Shown here piece by piece: positions 7,556 to 13,122 of a DNA stretch of 13,122 nt (positions are counted from its first letter, which is position 1; each line of letters opens with the position of its first letter). Below the pieces are notes generated by a model. That model was not told the DNA's origin. It worked only from the letters and a program-made list of their open reading frames with translations, and searched no databases. The stretch is from SAR202 cluster bacterium. Lineage in GTDB: Bacteria; Chloroflexota; Dehalococcoidia; SAR202; GCA-002694895. The stretch lies in the NCBI GenBank assembly GCA_009391605.1, contig VFGQ01000066.1:1-13122 (forward strand). Reading direction: 5' to 3'. The translations under genes were made by a program, and so were the position numbers.

Positions 7556-8875
7556 ATGGATAATCAATATCAATCTACTTACACTCCAAATACACCAAAA
7601 ATAAAAAATGAAATGTTATCTGATATAGGTGTTGATTCGTACAAAGACCTTTTTTCTGACATTCCTGAAAAGTACAGATTTCCAGATTTAAATTTACCTT
7701 CACCCACTTCAGAATTAGACCTGAAAAATGAATTATCTAAAATAGCAAATAAAAATTCAATACCTGGTGAATACAGCTCGTTTTTAGGTGCAGGGGCGTA
7801 TAGACATTTCATACCTAGTGTAGTTAAGCAAATCACATCAAGAAGCGAATTTATGACTTCATATACTCCATACCAACCAGAAGTTTCTCAAGGTACTCTT
7901 CAAGCGCATTTTGAATTTCAGAGTATGGTATGTGAATTAACTGATATGGAAGTTGCAAATGCAGGAATGTATGATGGGGCAACTAGCGCTGCAGAAGCAG
8001 TTTTAATGGCATGTAGAATTAAAAAAAAATTTAAAGTAGAAATTGTTGGAGCTGTATCTCCTCTTTATACAGATGTTATTAAAACACTTACCCAGGCAAC
8101 AGGAATTGAAATATCTTATAACAATATAGAAACTATTATAAATAATGATGATGATGCTCCTGCATGCTACGTTATACAACAACCTAATTTTTTAGGAGAA
8201 ATTTCAGATTTTGAACAATTAAAGATTTTGTCAAACAAAAATAATGCTCTATTAATAGTAATATCAGAACCAATGTTTTTAAGTATGTATCAGACTCCTG
8301 CTTATTACAATGCTGACATTGTGGTAGCTGAAGGGCAACCATTTGGGGTATCACTTACATATGGAGGCCCATATGCAGGACTATTTGCTTGCAAAAAAGA
8401 TTATATAAGGCAATTACCTGGAAGGATTGTTGGTGAAACCATAGATTCTAACAATAAAAAAGGATATGTATTAACCTTACAAACAAGAGAGCAACATATT
8501 AAAAGAGAACGAGCGACTTCAAATATTTGTACTTCTGTTGGATTAATTGCATTAATGTCTACTGTATATATGGCATTACAAGGAAAAAAGGGTTTAAAAT
8601 ATCTTTCCGAACTTTGTTATCATAAATCTCATTATGCAGCAGAAAAAATTAACAATTTACCCGGTTTTGAAGTACAAACAAATAATTTTTTCAAAGAATT
8701 CACCATATCATCCCCTATCCCTGTTAAAGAATTAAATGAACATCTCCATAAAAACAAAATAATTGGTGGATATGATGTCTCTAATTTCATTAAAAATGGC
8801 ATGTTATTAGCTATTACTGAAATGAACTCAAAAGAAGAAATTGACAATTTAATTACAATACTCTCTCAGGTATAA
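7556..8875 (+). CDS. gcvPA: Glycine dehydrogenase (decarboxylating) subunit 1
   Basis: This is the N-terminal half of the split P protein, which with GcvPB decarboxylates glycine and loads the aminomethyl group on GcvH. The 439-residue length fits the subunit. YTPNTPKIKNEMLSDIGVDS is the family start, preceded here by about eight extra residues. FLGAGAYRHFIPSVV (76-90), TSYTPYQPEVSQGTLQ (101-116) and NAGMYDGATSAAEA (135-148) follow in order. QTREQHIKRERATSNICTS (309-327) is the conserved late motif. GcvPA folds like a PLP enzyme but carries no PLP lysine, which is supplied by GcvPB. GGGAG at 7541-7545 is a possible weak Shine-Dalgarno sequence 10 nt before the ATG. gcvPB follows after 5 bp. 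Confidence 0.96.
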   Translation: MDNQYQSTYTPNTPKIKNEMLSDIGVDSYKDLFSDIPEKYRFPDLNLPSPTSELDLKNELSKIANKNSIPGEYSSFLGAGAYRHFIPSVVKQITSRSEFMTSYTPYQPEVSQGTLQAHFEFQSMVCELTDMEVANAGMYDGATSAAEAVLMACRIKKKFKVEIVGAVSPLYTDVIKTLTQATGIEISYNNIETIINNDDDAPACYVIQQPNFLGEISDFEQLKILSNKNNALLIVISEPMFLSMYQTPAYYNADIVVAEGQPFGVSLTYGGPYAGLFACKKDYIRQLPGRIVGETIDSNNKKGYVLTLQTREQHIKRERATSNICTSVGLIALMSTVYMALQGKKGLKYLSELCYHKSHYAAEKINNLPGFEVQTNNFFKEFTISSPIPVKELNEHLHKNKIIGGYDVSNFIKNGMLLAITEMNSKEEIDNLITILSQV

Positions 8876-8880
8876 ACTTT

Positions 8881-10350
8881 ATGAATAATACAAAAACACG
8901 AAAATTATTAATGGACAGAAGTGCAGATGGAAAAGTAGGTGCTACGATGCCTTCAATCGACGTTCCACTTCAACCATTACCAAATAAAAAATTTCTAAGA
9001 GAAAATTTAGAAATGCCTCAAGTATCAGAAAATGAAATTGTGAGATATTTTTCATCAATTAGTCAAATGAATTTTTCAATTGACCATAATTTTTACCCTT
9101 TAGGAAGTTGCACAATGAAATACAATCCTAAACTAAATGATGACATTGCCGGGTTTCCTGGTTTTAATGATATACACCCACTCCAAAACATTGATACTAT
9201 CCAAGGAGCATTAGAAATAATGTTTGATCTACAAAACATATTAGCAGAAATAACAGGCATGTCAGCTACTTCTCTTGCACCTATGGCTGGAGCTGAAGCA
9301 GAACTTGCAGGAATGCTAATGATAAGAGCTTATCATATAAATAGGGAAGATTTTAAACGAAAAAAAGTCATAATTCCTGATAGTGCTCATGGAACAAACC
9401 CTGCATCTGCCGTTATGGCTGGCTTTGAAGTTATCAGCATCCCAACAGACAATAATGGCAATACTGATTTGGAAGCTCTGAAAAATGTTGTTGATGATTC
9501 TACTGCAGGATTAATGTTAACTCAGCCAAGCACATTAGGATTATTTGACACAAATATTGTTGAAGTGGTAAATATAATCAATTCTAATGGTGGTTTAATT
9601 TATGGTGATGGAGCAAATCTTAATGCAATACTAGGCAAAGTTAAACCTGGAGAAATTGGGTTTGATGTTGTCCATTCCAATCTTCATAAAACATTCACTC
9701 AACCTCATGGAGGAGGGGGACCAGGGGCAGGGGCTGTAATGGTAAGTGATAAATTAATCGATTTCCTTCCTGACCCAATTGTTACAAAAAATCAAACTAA
9801 TAAATTTGACCTTTCTAAACCTCGAAAATCTATAGGGAAAATGGGAGCATTTCATGGTAATTTTGGAGCTCTAGTACGAGCTTATGCTTATATTCGGACA
9901 TTAGGTAAAGAAGGTATAAATAATATTAGTGAAGATGCTGTTATTAATGCTAACTACTTAAGAATCAAATTAAAAGACACATTAGATTTACCTTACGACA
10001 GGATATGTAGTCACGAAGTAGTTTTTTCTGCTAAAACTATAAAAGAAAAATATGGAGTAAATGCACTTGATATCGCAAAAAGATTAATTGATTATGACAT
10101 ACATCCACCTACTATGTATTTTCCTTTAACAGTAGAAGAAGCTTTACTTGTTGAACCCACTGAAACTGAATCTAAAGAAACACTTGATGAATTCATAGAA
10201 ATTGTGAAAACCATATGTGAAGAAGCCAGAACTAACCCGGATTTATTACATAATGCACCACATAATACACCTAACACAAGATTAAATGAGGCTCTTGCTG
10301 CTAGAAATCCAAAATTAAATTGGAGGAATACAATAGAAGAATCAAATTGA
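8881..10350 (+). CDS. gcvPB: Glycine dehydrogenase (decarboxylating) subunit 2
   Basis: This is the PLP-bearing half of the split glycine decarboxylase. The 489 residues are family-typical. FYPLGSCTMKYNPK (71-84), PMAGAEAELAGMLMIRAY (134-151), DSAHGTNPASAVMAGFE (167-183) and TQPSTLGLFD (214-223) are followed by DVVHSNLHKTF, where Lys270 forms the Schiff base. The glycine-rich loop HGGGGPGAG is at 276-284. IHPPTMYFPLTVEEALLVEPTE near the C terminus completes the signature set. It ends the plus-strand run. Its TGA (10348-10350) directly abuts the reversed stop codon of the convergent methyltransferase, and no terminator separates them. The L protein that completes the complex is not in the window and is often shared with other 2-oxoacid dehydrogenases. 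Confidence 0.97.
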   Translation: MNNTKTRKLLMDRSADGKVGATMPSIDVPLQPLPNKKFLRENLEMPQVSENEIVRYFSSISQMNFSIDHNFYPLGSCTMKYNPKLNDDIAGFPGFNDIHPLQNIDTIQGALEIMFDLQNILAEITGMSATSLAPMAGAEAELAGMLMIRAYHINREDFKRKKVIIPDSAHGTNPASAVMAGFEVISIPTDNNGNTDLEALKNVVDDSTAGLMLTQPSTLGLFDTNIVEVVNIINSNGGLIYGDGANLNAILGKVKPGEIGFDVVHSNLHKTFTQPHGGGGPGAGAVMVSDKLIDFLPDPIVTKNQTNKFDLSKPRKSIGKMGAFHGNFGALVRAYAYIRTLGKEGINNISEDAVINANYLRIKLKDTLDLPYDRICSHEVVFSAKTIKEKYGVNALDIAKRLIDYDIHPPTMYFPLTVEEALLVEPTETESKETLDEFIEIVKTICEEARTNPDLLHNAPHNTPNTRLNEALAARNPKLNWRNTIEESN

Positions 10351-11430
10351 TTAATCTATTAATTTATCTAAGACTAAATTATGATTAAAATTACTTAATC
10401 CTTTTGATACTCCTAAAACTATATAATCCCCAAAAATATCATCATCAATTAAATCTTCCAATGATCTTATATATTTTAATGCTTCAGCCATATTTACAGC
10501 ATTTTTCAAATAAAGTTTTGCGAAATTTCCAATATTCAAATCCTCAAAAAATTTTGATTGTTTATCTGAAAACATAAAATCAAACCCAAATTCTGTAAAC
10601 CAATCAATTAACAAATTAAAATTCACAAATGAACTTATATCTACAAAATCTTCAGAATAAATATCATTAACTATATTATGTCTTTTAATTATTCTTGCAT
10701 CAGTCATCAAATTTTTATTCTTTTTTAAATCATTAAAAAAATATCCATAATCTATAGACAAAACTACACCACTTTTCATTCCATCAGCAATATCTTTTAT
10801 TATTTTTTTTTGCAACGGTGAATAAGTAAAAACTTTTCCGGGTATTGAATATATATCTTTAGGATATTTATCAAAAGGATTATAATTAATTTTTAATTCT
10901 TGTTCTTGAAAATCATTGCAATAATTTACAAAGATTTCATAGAATCTATCGTTTTTATTTATCAATCTCTTAAATGGCAAAGCATCAAATAATTCATTTG
11001 AAATAATTACACCAGTAATATTTTTTAAATTAAAATTATCACTATTAATCAATTTAATATTTTTATGTCTTGGCAAATTGTTATTAAAATTACGATCAAT
11101 AACAACTATATTTAATAAATCAGCAAATTTAGGTGATAAATCCTGAATTCCTTCAAATATATCATTTGTCAAATTCAAATTACCACCTCCTATTTCAATT
11201 AATGAAAAAGTACTAGGAGAATTCATGGAAATCCAAACTGCATATATATATTTTGCTATCAAGAAACCAAAAGCAGGGTGAATCATCGGGGAAGTCATAT
11301 AATCAGTTCCCCATAATTCTTGATTATTTTCAGAATAATAACCATCATTTTCATCATATAATTTATATTCCATAAATTGATCATATGAAATTAATTTAGT
11401 CTGAAATTTGTGATGTAATTTCTTTTGCAT
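10351..11430 (-). CDS. MidA/NDUFAF7-family class I SAM-dependent methyltransferase (divergent)
   Basis: The 359-residue product follows the order of MidA (DUF185) proteins. YDQFMEYKLYDENDGYY (16-32) and YMTSPMIHPAFG (44-55) form the typical N-terminal region. IEIGGGNLNL (78-87) is the SAM-binding loop, ISNELFDALPFKRL (143-156) the signature second motif, and VVLSIDYGY (222-230) and VDISSFVNFNLL (263-274) follow. The mitochondrial relative NDUFAF7 methylates an arginine of a complex I subunit; bacterial members are poorly defined, so a respiratory-complex assembly role is inference. The SAM loop has Leu where the family usually has the last Gly of GPGxG, and overall divergence is high, so substrate is uncertain. 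It lies 34 bp after gltA on the same strand and is probably co-transcribed with it. No Shine-Dalgarno sequence is visible. Confidence 0.75.
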   Translation of the reverse strand: MQKKLHHKFQTKLISYDQFMEYKLYDENDGYYSENNQELWGTDYMTSPMIHPAFGFLIAKYIYAVWISMNSPSTFSLIEIGGGNLNLTNDIFEGIQDLSPKFADLLNIVVIDRNFNNNLPRHKNIKLINSDNFNLKNITGVIISNELFDALPFKRLINKNDRFYEIFVNYCNDFQEQELKINYNPFDKYPKDIYSIPGKVFTYSPLQKKIIKDIADGMKSGVVLSIDYGYFFNDLKKNKNLMTDARIIKRHNIVNDIYSEDFVDISSFVNFNLLIDWFTEFGFDFMFSDKQSKFFEDLNIGNFAKLYLKNAVNMAEALKYIRSLEDLIDDDIFGDYIVLGVSKGLSNFNHNLVLDKLID

Positions 11431-11464
11431 AAAATGAATTATTAATACAAAAATGATTTAATAA

Positions 11465-12607
11465 TTATTTTCTATCTTCAATTTTTATATAGGGCTTTTC
11501 AAGTTCTCCAACATATGCCAATAATGGTCTTATCAAAATATTATTGGAAAATTGCTCGGCTATTTGTGCAGTCCATCCAGGGATTCTAGCTAAAGCAAAT
11601 ATTGATACGAAAATATCATCAGGGATATCTAGTAAATTATAAATAGCGCCAGTCCAGAAATCAACATTTTCACAAATACCTTTTTTCTCATATGGTTCCA
11701 TACAATCTGCCAAAGATTGAAGAATAGCAAACCATTTAGGATTACCTTTTCTTTCACTTAAATTTTTTGCATCTATTTTTAAAATCAAAGCTCGGGGATC
11801 AGCTGTTTTATAAACTCTGTGACCAAATCCCATTATCCTACCACCAGAAGCTAATAAATTCTTAACATAATTTACAGTATTCTTCTCATCTCCAATTTCT
11901 TGAGCTTGTTTCATCACACCTTCAGCTGCACCTCCATGAGCCGGTCCTTTCAAGCAAGCTATCCCAGCTGTAATTGCAGAGTACACATCAGATTGAGTTG
12001 AAGCTACTACTCTTGCTGTAAAAGAAGAAGCATTTAATCCGTGTTCTGCATGTAAAATCAAATCTTTATCAATTAATTTTGCATCTAATTCATCTGGCAC
12101 ATTTCCAAAAAGCATATATAAAAAATTTGACGCATGTGACAAAGATTTATCAGGAATAATAGGATCCTTACCATCCCTTAATCTTATATGTGCAGTAACA
12201 ATAGTTGGAGCTTTCGCGGTAATTGACAATCCTTTTTTTACATTAGATTCCATAGAATCATCATCCAAAGAATCATCAAACGCAGCTAAAGTAGAAATAG
12301 CTGTTCTTAAAACATCCATTGGATGAAGGTGCTTGATTGAGTCTATCAAATTAATAATTTCGTTTGGAATATTTCTATTATTTGCCATCCATATCGTTAT
12401 ATCATTAAGTTGTGATTTGTTTGGCAATTTCCCATGAATCAGCAGGTAGCTAACTTCTTCAAAAGTAGAATTGTTTGCTAATTCATTAATATTAAAACCA
12501 CGGTAATATAATTTACCATTTTTACCGTCGATATAACTTGATTTTGTTCTATCGAGATATATTTCTTTCAATCCTCTGTGAATTTTTACATCATTTGGTT
12601 CATTCAT
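11465..12607 (-). CDS. gltA: Citrate synthase
   Basis: It condenses oxaloacetate and acetyl-CoA at the entry to the TCA cycle. The 380-residue product is of the short, NADH-insensitive-length type. YIDGKNGKLYYRGFNINELA (25-44) is the common N-terminal motif. LHAEHGLNASSFTARVVAST (185-204) carries His189, GPAHGGAAEG holds His224, MGFGHRVYKTADPRA holds His263, and NVDFWTG holds Asp317, giving the His/His/Asp catalytic set. RIPGW (341-345) and Arg360 supply carboxylate contacts. A 2-methylcitrate synthase is the main alternative, but no prp genes are near. It is the first minus-strand gene, divergent from rex across 177 bp that contain a dyad. Rex senses the NADH/NAD+ ratio that TCA flux sets, so control by Rex is plausible but unproven. 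Confidence 0.93.
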   Translation of the reverse strand: MNEPNDVKIHRGLKEIYLDRTKSSYIDGKNGKLYYRGFNINELANNSTFEEVSYLLIHGKLPNKSQLNDITIWMANNRNIPNEIINLIDSIKHLHPMDVLRTAISTLAAFDDSLDDDSMESNVKKGLSITAKAPTIVTAHIRLRDGKDPIIPDKSLSHASNFLYMLFGNVPDELDAKLIDKDLILHAEHGLNASSFTARVVASTQSDVYSAITAGIACLKGPAHGGAAEGVMKQAQEIGDEKNTVNYVKNLLASGGRIMGFGHRVYKTADPRALILKIDAKNLSERKGNPKWFAILQSLADCMEPYEKKGICENVDFWTGAIYNLLDIPDDIFVSIFALARIPGWTAQIAEQFSNNILIRPLLAYVGELEKPYIKIEDRK

Positions 12608-12668
12608 AGTTTATTCTTTAAATTAAAAATATTATGCTCATATGTTTTTATTAATCTACTTTAAGCTA

Positions 12669-12680
12669 TGATATATATCA
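12669..12680. promoter_or_regulatory. Palindrome between gltA and rex, candidate operator
   Basis: TGATATATATCA is a perfect 12-bp palindrome, and over 12666-12683 symmetry holds for 16 of 18 bases. The TGA-N6-TCA core is the centre of the Rex-box consensus TTGTGA-N6-TCACAA, and the outer bases match in part (CTATGA and TCAGAG), giving 8 of 12 defined positions. It lies 61 bp upstream of the gltA start and 104 bp upstream of the rex start, in a divergent intergenic region next to rex itself. An AT-only core in AT-rich DNA can be accidental. Confidence 0.35.
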
Positions 12681-12722
12681 GAGATACACTATCATTTTAA
12701 TAATAACATAATTTATATTGAT

Positions 12723-12751
12723 TTGACTTCAGCAATATTAAATAATAAAAT
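12723..12751 (+). promoter_or_regulatory. Candidate sigma-70-type promoter for rex
   Basis: TTGACT (12723-12728) and TAAAAT (12746-12751) are separated by exactly 17 bp and match the -35 and -10 consensus at five of six positions each. A start near 12758 would give a leader of about 27 nt. The ATG at 12785 has no Shine-Dalgarno sequence. This is the best-formed promoter in the window. Confidence 0.55.
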
Positions 12752-12784
12752 CAACTTTTTACACTATTTTTATATTTGATAAAA

Positions 12785-13122
12785 ATGAATGAACAAGAAC
12801 AAGATATTCCTGAGATAGTAATCATAAGATTGCCTTTATATGTAAGAACTCTTAATGAATTAAAATTATTAAATCAAACAACAGTAAGTTCACAGCATTT
12901 AGGTAATTTATTACAAACTACTCCTGCTCAAATAAGGAAAGATTTTAGCCATTTTGGTAAATTTGGGAAGCAAGGTAGAGGGTACAATATAGACTATCTT
13001 TTAGATGAATTAAGAAAAATACTCAATCTAAATCAAAAATGGAATACATGTGTTGTAGGTATTGGCAACTTAGGTCAGGCAGTAATTAATTATCAGGGAT
13101 TTAAAAATGAAGGTTATTTAAT
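12785..13122 (+). CDS. rex: Redox-sensing transcriptional repressor Rex, N-terminal part (3' end outside window)
   Basis: Rex binds NAD+/NADH through a Rossmann domain and represses fermentation and respiration genes when NADH is low. About 112 residues are visible, roughly the first half. IPEIVIIRLPLYVRTL (8-23) opens the winged-helix domain. VSSQHLG (34-40) and TPAQIRKDFSHFGKFG (46-61) form the DNA-recognition region, KQGRGYNIDYL (62-72) follows, and VVGIGNLGQAV (90-100) begins the Rossmann fold with a GxGNLG loop. ATG 12785 gives the usual length before the IPE motif; no earlier in-frame start is better. The frame is open to the window end with no stop. Divergent placement from gltA with a dyad between them makes autoregulation and gltA control reasonable hypotheses. 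Confidence 0.93.
   Translation, partial: MNEQEQDIPEIVIIRLPLYVRTLNELKLLNQTTVSSQHLGNLLQTTPAQIRKDFSHFGKFGKQGRGYNIDYLLDELRKILNLNQKWNTCVVGIGNLGQAVINYQGFKNEGYL

Noticed and set aside
10344..10365. 8-bp stem with a G-U pair across the convergent stops as a bidirectional terminator
   Set aside because: Stem nearly all A/T, one wobble pair, no T tract.
11437..11466. 9-bp inverted repeat in the gltA-methyltransferase gap as a terminator
   Set aside because: The stem is entirely A/T and would be very weak; such repeats are expected by chance in this composition.

Overview
This is a gene-dense, strongly AT-rich bacterial chromosome segment with ordinary housekeeping content. Gene spacing is tight: most gaps are under 50 bp, two start/stop overlaps are 8 bp long, and no gene-free stretch reaches 300 bp. 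The combination of a Rex redox repressor, split glycine decarboxylase (GcvPA + GcvPB), an AroH-class chorismate mutase, a MidA-type methyltransferase, very low GC and mostly SD-less starts would fit a streamlined low-GC Chloroflexota (for example a marine SAR202-like lineage). That assignment is inference from gene families, not demonstrated. I see no mobile elements, phage genes, CRISPR arrays, rRNAs or tRNAs.

Layout. Positions 1-372 hold the C-terminal part of a metallo-beta-lactamase-fold hydrolase. Positions 383-2788 form an aromatic amino-acid block: trpA (last step of Trp synthesis), aroH (chorismate mutase, towards Phe/Tyr) and, after a 133-bp gap with a promoter-like element and a striking palindrome, a DAHP synthase most like E. 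coli AroF (first step of the shikimate pathway). Positions 2835-4968 hold ribF (FMN/FAD synthesis) overlapping tyrS (tyrosyl-tRNA synthetase).

Positions 4975-10350 form a tight one-carbon/glycine block: a class-V alanine/serine-glyoxylate-type aminotransferase, then gcvT, gcvH, gcvPA and gcvPB. Read together, the aminotransferase would make glycine from glyoxylate. The cleavage system would then split glycine into CO2, ammonia, NADH and methylene-tetrahydrofolate. The fourth component, the L protein (lipoamide dehydrogenase), is not in the window. The run ribF to gcvPB may be one transcription unit, since I see no convincing internal terminator.

Positions 10351-12607 on the minus strand carry gltA (citrate synthase) followed by a divergent MidA/NDUFAF7-family methyltransferase, whose stop codon abuts the stop codon of gcvPB with no spacer. 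A 177-bp divergent intergenic region separates gltA from rex (plus strand, cut by the window end). It holds a good sigma-70-type promoter for rex and a 12-bp perfect palindrome nearer to gltA.

I did not find an undescribed multi-gene system. The best leads are the two intergenic palindromes (an ARG-box-like one before aroF and a TGA-N6-TCA dyad between gltA and rex), the aminotransferase-glycine-cleavage coupling, and non-consensus residues in the methyltransferase, the DAHP synthase and RibF.
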